Shown here piece by piece: positions 18,837-27,989 of a stretch of 64,000 nucleotides of DNA. Below the pieces are notes generated by a model that worked only from the letters and a program-made list of their open reading frames with translations, ran no database searches and had not been told where the DNA came from. Position numbers and translations under genes: made by a program. The DNA is from CALODL01 sp942492115 (GTDB lineage: Bacteria; Planctomycetota; Phycisphaerae; UBA1845; CAIVHJ01), in contig CALODL010000013.1 in assembly GCA_942492115.1 (NCBI GenBank), forward strand, positions 1-64,000, given 5' to 3'. Position 1 is the first letter of the stretch, and each line of letters starts with the position of its first letter.

Positions 18837-19472
18837 CTAATCTTTCTGCTGGCGGGCCAGATAGGCCGCGCCGACCATGATGACCATGAGCAGTACCGCG
18901 GCCACCTCGAACGGCACCAGATAATGGGTCAACAACGTGCGGCCCAGGGACGCGATCGAAATGTTGTCACTGGCTGGAGATGCCCCGGACCAGTCAGCCC
19001 CGAGCAGGACGGCCCACAGGGCCCCGAAGAGGGCCAGGCAGATCACCCCGCTGGCCGCGACCTCTCCCCGCTTGACCTCGAAGCGCACCCACGGCGAGCT
19101 CGAGGTCAACATGATGCCGAACACAATGAGCACGAGGATGCCACCGACATAGACGATGAGCTGCACCGCTGCGAGGAAATGGGCCTGCAACAGGAAGAAC
19201 AGCATGGCCACACCGCCAAATGCCGAGAACAGACACAACGCCATACGGACCACGTTTCCCGTGATGACGACGCCCAGCGCCGAAGCCACCGTGGCGAGTG
19301 CAAAGACCCAGAAGAACACGCCTTCGAAGAGGTTGCCTTCTTCCGCCGCGATGTTGATCTCGTAATTGGGCCCGGACGCCGCAACCGCAGTGGCCGCGGG
19401 CAGCGGTTCGCTCCAGCCGCCGGTCAGGGCAGCGAGCGTCAGTATGATCAGAATGGACGACAACCGTCTCAT
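18837..19472 (-). CDS. nuoJ: NADH-quinone oxidoreductase subunit J
   Basis: 211 residues. After an N-terminal hydrophobic stretch that resembles a signal peptide (LSSILIILTLAALTGGW) comes a short soluble spacer, unusual for NuoJ. The conserved helices follow: GVVITGNVVRMALCLFSAFGGVAMLFFLL and AVQLIVYVGGILVLIVFGIML, the latter holding the pi-bulge region. ATG 19472 is preferred because GGAG lies 11 bases upstream; a GTG at 19484 is too close to its Shine-Dalgarno. Confidence 0.93.
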   Translation of the reverse strand: MRRLSSILIILTLAALTGGWSEPLPAATAVAASGPNYEINIAAEEGNLFEGVFFWVFALATVASALGVVITGNVVRMALCLFSAFGGVAMLFFLLQAHFLAAVQLIVYVGGILVLIVFGIMLTSSSPWVRFEVKRGEVAASGVICLALFGALWAVLLGADWSGASPASDNISIASLGRTLLTHYLVPFEVAAVLLMVIMVGAAYLARQQKD

Positions 19473-19523
19473 GACGGCAAACACTCCTTGATAAACACTT
19501 CCTGGAACACCCGCGCCGGCGAA

Positions 19524-21077
19524 CTACGATCCCGGAAGAACGTCCACGGCCAGACACCCGACCAGCTGTCGCTTGCGCGACCAGCCGGCGTAAATCATCC
19601 GCGCAAAACCGAGAATGAACAGAGCACCACCGACGCTGAGTACGATGCGTGTCCACAGGTCGAGGGGGCTGCCCTCAGGCACCAGCAGGACCCACAGGAC
19701 GTTCCCGAGAACAAGCACGAGCATCAACGGAAGCATGACTTGCACACAGGCATACAGCAGTTGGTCGATACGAATACGCGGGAGTGTCCAGCGGATCCAC
19801 ATCTGGATGTAGATCAGGATGACGCACTTCACGATGAACCACACCGGACCGCTGGCAACCAGGCCCATGGCCAGATTGAACATCGTGCTTCCGGGAGTCA
19901 TTTTCAGGTATTCCGTCAAACCCACGGCGATGACATCGGCAGACCACGGGAGGTACCAGCCCCCCAGATAGAGCACGACCGCCAGGCCACTGACGACGAA
20001 CATCGCACAATACTCGGCGAAGAAGAACATCGACCAGCGGAACCCCGAGTACTCGGTCAGGAAACCCGCGACCAGTTCGCTCTCGGATTCGGCCAGGTCG
20101 AACGGAGCCCGCTTACAACTGGCCAGCGAGGCCACGTAATAAGTAATGAACGAGACGAACATGAACGGGTTGCTGAAGCACAACCACGTGTGCCAGCCCC
20201 CGGCCTGCATGTCGCCGACCTCGGCCAGGTTCATCGAACCGACGACGATGATGGGCATCATCAGGGCCATGCCCATGGGAATCTCGTACGACACCATCTG
20301 GCACGCCTCGCGCATGGCGCCGTAGACGCTCCACTTATTGTTGGACGCCCAGCCCGCAAGAATCACGCCGACGACCTCGATGCCCAGCAAAGCCAGGATG
20401 AGGACCAGCGCGACATCAGTATTGCGAAAAACCCAATAGGTGCTGAACGGCAGCGCCACGAACGCCATGATGCTCGGCACGAACGTGAGGTATGGGGCGA
20501 TGCGGAACAGAGGACCATCGCCTTCGGGCGGGACGAGGTCTTCCTTGCCGATGAGCTTGACGCCATCCGCCAGCGTCTGGGTCCAGCCGTGCCATCCACC
20601 GACACGCATGGGGCCGGTGCGGTTCTGAATGTGAGCGCTGACTTTGCGCTCCCACCAGATGGCGAACAACGGGATGAGCGACACGAGAAGAATGATCCCA
20701 CCCATCGCGAGAAGGTCGCGAACGAGTTCATGGGTCAATGGGTACACCGGGTATGCCAGCCAGGCAGGCCAGCCGGGGGCCGTGTCGGCCAGAGCCGAGC
20801 GGACCTCTTCGAGACTCATGGTTCCGCCGAACACGCTGGTCGCACTGCCGGCCGCAACATAGGGCTCGACGAGAATATCACTGGTCACGATGTTCATGAT
20901 TGCGGCGTGCAACCATACCAATGCAATGACTGTCGCCACCCCACCGAAGAACATCGGTCCGGGGAAGCGCCGGAACATGGCATAGACCAGCAGCAGAGGT
21001 CCCCACACAAGGGCTTTCATACCCTTGAGCTTGAACCGGTCGGGATTGTCCTGCCAGGGAACCCAGATCTGGGACAC
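19524..21077 (-). CDS. nuoH: NADH-quinone oxidoreductase subunit H, N-terminally extended
   Basis: 517 residues against about 325 in E. coli. The core is clear: WERKVSAHIQNRTGPMRVGGW, QTLADGVKLIGKEDLVPP, the quinone-chamber loop EIPMGMALMMPI, and FDLAESESELVAGFLTEYSG. About 125 extra N-terminal residues include a membrane helix (FFGGVATVIALVWLHAAIMN) and a soluble part. The start is GTG 21077, set by AAGGA eight bases upstream. Confidence 0.94.
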   Translation of the reverse strand: MSQIWVPWQDNPDRFKLKGMKALVWGPLLLVYAMFRRFPGPMFFGGVATVIALVWLHAAIMNIVTSDILVEPYVAAGSATSVFGGTMSLEEVRSALADTAPGWPAWLAYPVYPLTHELVRDLLAMGGIILLVSLIPLFAIWWERKVSAHIQNRTGPMRVGGWHGWTQTLADGVKLIGKEDLVPPEGDGPLFRIAPYLTFVPSIMAFVALPFSTYWVFRNTDVALVLILALLGIEVVGVILAGWASNNKWSVYGAMREACQMVSYEIPMGMALMMPIIVVGSMNLAEVGDMQAGGWHTWLCFSNPFMFVSFITYYVASLASCKRAPFDLAESESELVAGFLTEYSGFRWSMFFFAEYCAMFVVSGLAVVLYLGGWYLPWSADVIAVGLTEYLKMTPGSTMFNLAMGLVASGPVWFIVKCVILIYIQMWIRWTLPRIRIDQLLYACVQVMLPLMLVLVLGNVLWVLLVPEGSPLDLWTRIVLSVGGALFILGFARMIYAGWSRKRQLVGCLAVDVLPGS

Positions 21078-21123
21078 GGCGTCTTCCTTCTACGGGTTGC
21101 TCACTGAGTCGCGGTCGGAGCGT

Positions 21124-22347
21124 TCATCGATCCACTTCGCCCATGACCACGTCGAGACTGCCAATGATGGCCGGAATGTCGGCCAGCAGGCAGTCGCGTC
21201 CGATGTGGTGCATGACGGACAGATTGCAAAAACAAGGACCGCGTGCTTTGACGCGGGCCGGGATTGCGGAACCATCGCCAACGACGAGGAAGCCTAACTG
21301 ACCTCGCGGGTTCTCGCCCTCGAAGTACACTTCCCCCTTCGGCAGCTTCAGAGTTTTGGGCACTTTACCCATGTGGTCGCCCGCGGGCAACTGATCCAGG
21401 GCCTGACGGATGATTGCGACCGACCAGTACATCTCGATGACGCGCACCATGTAGCGGTTCCAGCAATCCCCGAGGACGACCTCGCTCGGAATCTTGGCCT
21501 CGGGTGCCCCCGCCGGCACGGCCATGGTCCGGCCGGGATCCATGCCCACCGGGATGTCGAAGTCGAAGCGCTCGTAGATGTCGTACGGCTGTGACTTCCG
21601 TAGATCGAACTTGATCCCGCTGCCGCGCAATACCGGACCGCTCAGCCCCCAGGCCAGCGCCTCGGCCGGCGAAACCACACCGATCCCTGCGGTACGTTTG
21701 ATGAAAATATAATTGTAACTCAGAAGATTGTTGTATTCGTGGATCTTGGGCTCGAAGTAATCGAGGAACTCACGCGTTCGCTCGACAAAACCTTCGGGAA
21801 GGTCATGCGTCAAGCCACCAGGCGTGATGTAGCTGTAAGTCAGTCGCGCACCGCATGCCGCCTCGAACAGGTCGAGGATCATCTCGCGCTCCCGAAACGC
21901 ATAGAGAAACGGGGTGAACGCGCCCATGTCGAGACCGTAGGTTCCAAAGGCTACGAGATGCGAGGCAATGCGATTGAGCTCGGCCACGATGATGCGAATG
22001 TAGTTCGCCCGTTCGGGGACCTCGAGTCCGCACAGCTTCTCGATCGCCAGAGAAAACACATGGTTGTTGTTCATGCCCGCGAGGTAGTCCATGCGGTCGG
22101 TCTTGGGAATGAACTGATAGGCCTGGAGGTTCTCTCCGATTTTCTCGGCGCAGCGATGAAGGTAGCCGATGTGTGGCACCGCCTCGAGGACCATTTCACC
22201 GTCGGTACGGAGCACGACGCGCAACACGCCGTGGGTCGCGGGGTGTTGCGGGCCCATGTTGACCAGCATTTCCTCGGTCGCCAGATCGCCCTGCTCGGCG
22301 CTATCGTACAGCAGATCGGGAACTGACTCGATTGTTACTTCAGCCAT
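21124..22347 (-). CDS. nuoD: NADH-quinone oxidoreductase subunit D
   Basis: 407-residue 49-kDa-type subunit that forms the quinone site with NuoB. Hallmarks: MLVNMGPQHPATHGVLR (conserved His in the quinone pocket), HIGYLHRCAEKIGENL, TDRMDYLAGMNNNH, and the C-terminal SVMHHIGRDCLLADIPAIIGSLDVVMGEVDR. A separate NuoD, not a NuoCD fusion. Confidence 0.97.
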   Translation of the reverse strand: MAEVTIESVPDLLYDSAEQGDLATEEMLVNMGPQHPATHGVLRVVLRTDGEMVLEAVPHIGYLHRCAEKIGENLQAYQFIPKTDRMDYLAGMNNNHVFSLAIEKLCGLEVPERANYIRIIVAELNRIASHLVAFGTYGLDMGAFTPFLYAFREREMILDLFEAACGARLTYSYITPGGLTHDLPEGFVERTREFLDYFEPKIHEYNNLLSYNYIFIKRTAGIGVVSPAEALAWGLSGPVLRGSGIKFDLRKSQPYDIYERFDFDIPVGMDPGRTMAVPAGAPEAKIPSEVVLGDCWNRYMVRVIEMYWSVAIIRQALDQLPAGDHMGKVPKTLKLPKGEVYFEGENPRGQLGFLVVGDGSAIPARVKARGPCFCNLSVMHHIGRDCLLADIPAIIGSLDVVMGEVDR

Positions 22348-22402
22348 TGAATTCGCCCGTACTCGCTATCGTGTGGTCGCCGCCGTAGTGCGACGACCGC
22401 AA

Positions 22403-22960
22403 TCAGTGTTTCGGTGACGTCAGTTCGTACTCGGTGGTCGCGGGAATGCCGTGGTATTCCATCGGGAACATGTAGTCCTTGCGCAATGGATAGCCGACCC
22501 AATCATCAGGGCACAGGATACGCCGCGGATGGTGCCCGTCGTGATCGGTTACCGCGTCGGGGTGCTCGCTGAACACGATCCCCATCATGTCGTAGGCCTC
22601 ACGCTCGTGCCAGTCCGCTGCGGGCCACAATGCGGCCACACTGGGTATGACGGGCGCATCACGCGGTACTTCGACACGCACGGCGAACTCATTGTCCAGC
22701 GTCCACAGCCCGTCGGAACCCGCGCCGGGCACCAGCGTGCACATGTCATAGACTGCAGCCAGTTTGTCGTCTTCAAGCAGATCCAACGCCGACAGGCACC
22801 GCATGAAATTAAAGCCCATTTCGTCGCGCATGTAGCGCGCCACCTCCAGCCAGCGGTCGACGGCGATGGTCACGTGCGGATGCGCCGAGTCGGCGGCCGA
22901 GTCGGTCACGGCATCGCCAAATGTACTGCGTAGGGTCGCGCTGATCTTCTCAGGGCTCAT
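22403..22960 (-). CDS. nuoC: NADH-quinone oxidoreductase subunit C
   Basis: 185-residue 30-kDa-type hydrophilic subunit. Core motif ADWHEREAYDMMGIVFSEHPD followed by RRILCPDDWVGYPLRKDY. It lies 13 bases from nuoB and 55 from nuoD. Confidence 0.96.
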   Translation of the reverse strand: MSPEKISATLRSTFGDAVTDSAADSAHPHVTIAVDRWLEVARYMRDEMGFNFMRCLSALDLLEDDKLAAVYDMCTLVPGAGSDGLWTLDNEFAVRVEVPRDAPVIPSVAALWPAADWHEREAYDMMGIVFSEHPDAVTDHDGHHPRRILCPDDWVGYPLRKDYMFPMEYHGIPATTEYELTSPKH

Positions 22961-22973
22961 CGTCTTTCCTCGT

Positions 22974-23498
22974 TCAGGCGCCGGCTGCGGCCACTTCTTT
23001 GGCCCGAGTCAACGGGGTCTTGGCAATCGAACTGTTGCGGATCTTGTCCTGCAACCGCATGAGGCCTTCGAGCAGCGCCTCCGGACGCGGCGGGCAGCCC
23101 GGCACATAGATATCCACCGGCACGACCAGGTCCACGCCCTTGACCACATGGTAGCCATGCTTGAAGTACGGCCCGCCACCGATCGTGCAAGCGCCCATGG
23201 CCATCACGTATTTGGGTTCGGGCATCTGGTTGTACAGTCGTTTGAGACGACTGGCCATCTTGTACGTCACGGTGCCGGCCACGATCATCAAGTCCGCCTG
23301 CCGCGGGGTCGCGCGGAACGCACCCGCACCGAAACGATCCAGATCGAAGCGTGAAGCGCCGGTGGCCATCATCTCGATGGCACAGCACGCCAGGCCGAAG
23401 GTCATCGGCCATATGCTCGAGGTCTTGCCCCAGTTGAGGAACCAGTCCAGCGAGGTGACGACGACACCTTCTTCGAAACGATTCTCGATCCAACTCAT
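22974..23498 (-). CDS. nuoB: NADH-quinone oxidoreductase subunit B
   Basis: 174 residues, carries the terminal [4Fe-4S] cluster N2. The ligands are present: adjacent cysteines in FGLACCAIEMMA, Cys in AMGACTIGGG and Cys in VPGCPPRPEALLEG. The ATG at 23498 overlaps the nuoA stop (ATGA), which fixes the start, although the frame is open further upstream. Confidence 0.97.
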   Translation of the reverse strand: MSWIENRFEEGVVVTSLDWFLNWGKTSSIWPMTFGLACCAIEMMATGASRFDLDRFGAGAFRATPRQADLMIVAGTVTYKMASRLKRLYNQMPEPKYVMAMGACTIGGGPYFKHGYHVVKGVDLVVPVDIYVPGCPPRPEALLEGLMRLQDKIRNSSIAKTPLTRAKEVAAAGA

Positions 23499-23962
23499 CG
23501 CGGGCCCTCCACCGCCGGGACGGCATCGACGCCCGCCTCGTCCGCCGGCCTCATGCGGCGCTGAGCACTGTCGGAGCGAACCCACTCGAGGTATCCCGAG
23601 TTCCACTCATACAGAAACGGCAGTGCGATCAACGAAAAGAACACCAGGAAACCCCACAATGCCGTTGAGCCAATGTGCTTGTACACGACGGCCCACGGCC
23701 ACAGCAGGACGATCTCGACATCGAAGACCAGAAACAACAGAGCAACGATGTAGAACCGCAAATCGAACTGAACCCAACTGCTTCCGATCGCGGGTTCCCC
23801 ACACTCATAGGCTGCGGATTTCTCGGGATGCTTGACCTTGGGCCGTATGAAATTGCCAATGACCAGCACGGCGAACGCCATCAAAAAGGCCACGACCATG
23901 AACAACACGAGTCCGTAAACGAATTCGACGTTGGTGTTTCCCCGGGTGACATCAGACATCAT
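23495..23962 (-). CDS. nuoA: NADH-quinone oxidoreductase subunit A
   Basis: 155 residues with three membrane helices. Contains the signature YECGEPAIGSSWVQFDLRFYIVALLFL and FDVEIVLLWPWA with the conserved membrane acid. The C-terminal tail is extended by about 25 residues compared with E. coli. Overlaps nuoB by four bases. Confidence 0.96.
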   Translation of the reverse strand: MMSDVTRGNTNVEFVYGLVLFMVVAFLMAFAVLVIGNFIRPKVKHPEKSAAYECGEPAIGSSWVQFDLRFYIVALLFLVFDVEIVLLWPWAVVYKHIGSTALWGFLVFFSLIALPFLYEWNSGYLEWVRSDSAQRRMRPADEAGVDAVPAVEGPR

Positions 23963-24045
23963 CTAAACCCTTCATTCCGGCTGTGCCCCGCAGCCTGTGC
24001 ATCCGACCGACTGCTCGAAACGGGTGCCTCGAGCCGGGCATGGAT

Positions 24046-24627
24046 CTACTTCTTCTTGACCTCTGAGGGCTCGAGCGCCTTGAGCATCTCATCGCGTAAT
24101 GGCTGACCCCGAGCAACCCAATCCGTCCGCGTCTTCTCGGCCCATTCCGGCAACTGCTTGCCCTTGAGCCACATCGGCTGCGGCGTCTGCAGACCTTCTT
24201 TGGCCAACTCTGTGAACTCGACGATCATGCTCTCGCGATCGTAACCCGAAAGATCGTGGAGGTTGCCCATGTGAATGCAATCCGTCGGGCACGGATAGGT
24301 GCACAACGCACAGAACATGCACTTGGAGTAGTCGATGGCATACCGTTCCATCGCCCCGCCCTTGGCGATCCCGGACTCCTTGTCGATCTTCCGCGGCCCG
24401 GTCTTCTCGATATAGATACAGTCGACCGGACATGCCTTGGCGCACATGTCGCAAGCGATGCACTTCTCGATCTCAAAATAATGGAATCCGCGGAAGCGCG
24501 GCTGAAGCACTGGAGCCACATCGGGGTACTGCACGGTGATCGGCTTGGCGTATGCGTACTTGAGGGTGATGCGCATGCCCGTGAAGATGGTACTCATCGC
24601 CTTGTAGATGTTCTGAAAATAGCCCAT
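24046..24627 (-). CDS. nuoI: NADH-quinone oxidoreductase subunit I
   Basis: 193-residue subunit with two [4Fe-4S] clusters: CIACDMCAKACPVDC and CMFCALCTYPCPTDC, both complete CxxCxxCxxxC motifs with their fourth ligand. It is the promoter-proximal gene here, before nuoA, whereas in enterobacteria nuoI sits between nuoH and nuoJ. A gap of 83 bases separates it from nuoA. Confidence 0.96.
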   Translation of the reverse strand: MGYFQNIYKAMSTIFTGMRITLKYAYAKPITVQYPDVAPVLQPRFRGFHYFEIEKCIACDMCAKACPVDCIYIEKTGPRKIDKESGIAKGGAMERYAIDYSKCMFCALCTYPCPTDCIHMGNLHDLSGYDRESMIVEFTELAKEGLQTPQPMWLKGKQLPEWAEKTRTDWVARGQPLRDEMLKALEPSEVKKK

Positions 24628-24788
24628 GGTTGGATCCGTGGTTGAGCGATCAGGAAGGTTCGTTCAGGGCAAGCGCCGTTTGAGGCCAGGATATCAATGC
24701 GTCTACTGCGACCGTTGGACCACTCATGGTCCAGAGCTGGCGACTGTAATCCGGCCTCACGTGAGCTCCAGCCGCCCAAAGCGCCGGT

Positions 24789-24817
24789 ATTGTAGTGACT
24801 TGCGCCACACAGTTCAA
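24789..24817 (-). promoter_or_regulatory. Promoter of the nuo operon
   Basis: Within the 344-base divergent gap 24628-24971. On the minus strand: TTGAAC, 17-base spacer, TACAAT, which would give a leader of about 155 bases before nuoI. The gap also has a 9-bp inverted repeat AACGGCGCC/GGCGCCGTT (24816-24869) overlapping the -35 box and an 11-base direct repeat GCGCCGTTTGA at 24673 and 24861; these might be operator elements. No gene is seen in the gap. Confidence 0.55.
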
Positions 24818-24971
24818 CGGCGCCCGGGTCGCTAACCCATTGTCCGCCACATGGCCGCAGGCGCCGTTTGAACGGCCTCCCAATCCCGGCCCGCAATTGA
24901 TAGGATGCCCCCTCGTCAGGCGGCCCGGCGGCCCCGCAGCACTCCCAGATTCGAGAAACGAAGGTACCGAC

Positions 24972-25616
24972 ATGAAGTTCTTCATCGACACAGCCAACAT
25001 CGACGAGATCAAGGCCGCGGCCGATATGGGCGTGCTCGACGGCGTGACGACCAACCCCTCGCTCGTAGCCCGAGAAGGGGATGGCGATTTCAAGACGCTG
25101 CTTGGAAGAATCTGTGCCGTCGTGCCGGGGCCCGTCTCTGCAGAAGTCGTCAGCGTCGAATGCGGCGCCATGATGGAGGAGGCCCACGAACTGATGAAGG
25201 TGGCCCCCAACGTCGTCATCAAACTCCCGACCATCCCGGAGGGCATCAAAGCCTTGTGTCGCTGCGTCGAAGCGGAGATCAAGGTCAACATGACCTTGTG
25301 TTTCCAACCGTTGCAGGCCCTCATCGTCGCCAAAGCCGGCGCCAGCTACTGCAGCCCGTTCCTCGGCCGTCTCGATGACATTGGAGATGATGGCATTCGC
25401 ATGCTGAGGGACATCCGCGACATTTATGACAACTACGCGTTCCATACAGAGATCCTCGCGGCCAGCCTGCGGCATCCGCTCCACATTCTCGAAGCCGCGC
25501 GAATCGGGGCCGATGTGGCAACCATGCCATTCAACGTCATCGAGAAATTGCTCAAACATCCGCTGACCGACATCGGCCTGGCCAAATTCCTTGCAGACCA
25601 TCAGAAATCGAAATAA
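24972..25616 (+). CDS. tal: Transaldolase (TalC/fructose-6-phosphate aldolase-like)
   Basis: 214-residue small transaldolase of the MipB/TalC class. Visible: MKFFIDTANIDEIKAAADMG, GVTTNPSLVAREG, the Schiff-base lysine in NVVIKLPTIPEG, then VNMTLCFQPLQALIVAKAGASYCSPFLGRLDD. It works in the non-oxidative pentose phosphate pathway; short members can instead be fructose-6-phosphate aldolases and the sequence alone does not settle this. The start is the ATG before KFFIDTA, the family N-terminus. Confidence 0.92.
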   Translation: MKFFIDTANIDEIKAAADMGVLDGVTTNPSLVAREGDGDFKTLLGRICAVVPGPVSAEVVSVECGAMMEEAHELMKVAPNVVIKLPTIPEGIKALCRCVEAEIKVNMTLCFQPLQALIVAKAGASYCSPFLGRLDDIGDDGIRMLRDIRDIYDNYAFHTEILAASLRHPLHILEAARIGADVATMPFNVIEKLLKHPLTDIGLAKFLADHQKSK

Positions 25617-25668
25617 TTCGCCTACGGCGAAACGCGTTATGAATAACGCAGCAGGGTAACACGACGGC

Positions 25669-26409
25669 ATGCTCGAACTGTCCGGCGTCTCGAAGATCTA
25701 CGACGGGAATACCGCCCTGCGGGCGACTGATCTCGAGATCGCAACAGGCTGCACGACGGTACTGATCGGTCCCAGCGGCTGTGGAAAGTCGACGCTCCTG
25801 CGGCTGATGATCGGTTTGGTCAGGCCGTCGACCGGGGACATCCGCTTCGATGGTCAGCCCCTGACCACGGAGAACCTGCGAGCTGTTCGAAGACGCACCG
25901 GATACGTCATTCAAGATGGCGGCCTGTTTCCGCACCTCACCGCCCGCGGAAATGTGACCTTGGCCAGTCGGCACTTCGGCATGTCCGCGGGTGCCGCAAC
26001 CCGGCGGCTGGAAGAGCTCACCGAACTCGTCCACATCGATCCAACCATGCTCGACCGCTACCCTCGGCAATTGTCCGGCGGACAACGCCAGCGCGTCAGC
26101 CTGATGCGTGCTCTCATGCTCGATCCCGACGTATTGCTTCTCGACGAACCATTGGGCGCGCTGGACCCCATGATCCGGGCCGAACTGCAGGCCGACCTCA
26201 AGACGATCTTCGGTCACCTGCACAAGACCGTCGTCATGGTCACCCACGACCTGGCTGAAGCTGCGCACTTCGCACACGTCATCGTACTGCTCGCGGACGG
26301 GACGATCGTCCAGCGCGGATCCTTTGCCGACCTGCGCGACGCCCCGGCAACTGAGTTCGTGACGCGTTTCGTTAACGCGCACCGAGCCCTGCATGAGGAC
26401 GGACCATGA
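25669..26409 (+). CDS. Osmoprotectant-type ABC transporter ATPase
   Basis: 246-residue nucleotide-binding subunit of the glycine betaine/choline (OpuCA/ProV) group. Walker A GPSGCGKST, Q-loop YVIQDGGLFPHLT, signature LSGGQRQRVSLMRAL, Walker B VLLLDEPLGALDP, H-loop MVTHD. The CBS domains typical of OpuCA are absent. Overlaps the next gene by four bases (ATGA), so the two form one transporter. Confidence 0.9.
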   Translation: MLELSGVSKIYDGNTALRATDLEIATGCTTVLIGPSGCGKSTLLRLMIGLVRPSTGDIRFDGQPLTTENLRAVRRRTGYVIQDGGLFPHLTARGNVTLASRHFGMSAGAATRRLEELTELVHIDPTMLDRYPRQLSGGQRQRVSLMRALMLDPDVLLLDEPLGALDPMIRAELQADLKTIFGHLHKTVVMVTHDLAEAAHFAHVIVLLADGTIVQRGSFADLRDAPATEFVTRFVNAHRALHEDGP

Positions 26410-27951
26410 GCCCTGCGCTTCGGCACGTCATCGCCAACACACTGGTCGGGTGTACGCTCCTTGCCTTCGCGGGCGGTTGCCGTGAGAACCGTGCCTCGGT
26501 TGGACCGTCGTTGACGGTGGGTTCAAAGAAGTTCACCGAAAACGTTATCCTCGGCGAAGTGGTCGCACAGCTGGCGCGGTCAGCGGGTGCGAACGTCGTG
26601 CACAAACGTGAGCTCGGCGGAACGGCCATACTGTTCAAGTCACTGATCAACGGCGAGCTCGATGCCTATGTCGAATACACCGGCACGTTGCTCGGAGAAA
26701 TACTCGCAGCTGAGAACCTCGACGGTCTGGACGCTCTCCGGGCCCATCTCGACGGCCTTGGCGTGCACATGAGCGCGCCACTCGGATTCAACAACACCTA
26801 CGCCGTTGGAATGCTGAAGTCGCGCGCCGCACAGCTGGGCATCACGCGCATCTCGGACCTGATCGACCACGCACACTTGACCGTCGGACTGACCAACGAA
26901 TTCATGGACCGCGCGGACGGCTGGCCCGGGCTACGCGACGCTTACGGCCTGCCCCAACAACCCCGTGGTCTCGACCATGACCTTGCTTACCGGGCCCTGG
27001 ACACTGGAACCATCGACGCGATGGATCTGTATACCACCGACGCTGGAATCGCCTACTATGATCTCGCGGTCCTGGAGGATGACCGGGCGTATTTCCCGGA
27101 ATATTTTGCCGTGTTGTTGTCACGTACAGATGTGGCCGATCGTGCTCCCGCCGTGGCCGCGGCGTGGCGCGCCCTCGACGGCGCGATCGATGACACCACG
27201 ATGATCACGATGAACCGCACCGTCAAAATCGATCGCAAACCGGATCACGCGGTGGCCGCCCGTTTCCTGAACACCACGCTGAGCATCGCGCCCACGGCCG
27301 CGCCCCTCTCGAATGAGAACGGCATCTGGCAACGTACGCGTGAACATTTCCGGCTCGTGTGGCGTGCTCTGCTACCGGCAATTCTGGTGGCCATCCCGCT
27401 CGGCATCTGGGCGCGCGCGGTCTCCACGTTCGGCGCCGATCATCCTCGGCGCGGTCGGTATCATCCAGACCATCCCCGCACTGGCGTTGCTGGTGGTCTT
27501 GCTCACCGTGCTGTCCAACCTCAGGCCCTACCTGCCGATCCGCGACATGTGGGAAACCCCGGCCATCATTGCCCTGTTTCTCTACAGCCTGCTGCCGATT
27601 ACGAGAAACACATTTACCGGTTTTCAACAGATCCCACCTGGCCTGCAAGAATCGGCCGAGGCTCTGGGGCTGACTCCGCTCACACGTCTGCGCCGCATCG
27701 AACTGCCCCTGGCCTCTCCCACGATCCTCGCCGGAATCAAGACCGCCGCCGTCATCACGGTCGGCTTCGCCACCCTCGGCGCGTTGATTGGAGCCGGCGG
27801 CTACGGTCAGCCGATCTTGACCGGCATCCGTCTCGATGACCACAAGCTGATACTCAGTGGCGCCATACCCGCAGCTCTCATGGCGCTGGTCATCCAGTGG
27901 GCCTTCGACCTGCTCGAACGCCTCATCGTACCGCAAGGCCTGCGCGTCTAG
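26406..27951 (+). CDS. Osmoprotectant-type binding protein fused to permease, frameshifted
   Basis: The N-terminal half (to about residue 300) is a type II binding protein of the OpuAC/OpuCC family, with a lipoprotein-like signal (FAGGC) and VGSKKFTENVILGE, ELGGTAILFKSL, DAYVEYTGTLLGE. It runs into a permease domain (WRALLPAILVAIPLGIWAR). The frame breaks at the (GC)4 run 27411-27418. Restoring one GC gives WARARSPRSAPIILGAVG, and the permease then continues (IIQTIPALALLVVL, the EAA loop ESAEALGLTPLTRLRRIELP) to the stop at 27951. As written, translation ends at 27839 in a wrong frame. Known fusions in this family (e.g. OpuFB, EgtU) usually have the permease first; here the order is reversed. 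Confidence 0.8.
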
Positions 27952-27989
27952 GCGAGCGCGCCACTGCGAGAATCAAGCACGCCACACCA

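Noticed and set aside
18792..21107. Plus-strand open frame of 771 codons across nuoJ and nuoH
   Set aside because: Antisense to clear complex I genes; the product is a biased His/Arg/Glu-rich sequence without motifs.
24628..24971. Hidden small gene between nuoI and transaldolase
   Set aside because: No frame has a ribosome-binding site and protein-like content; the gap is better explained by divergent promoters and inverted repeats.
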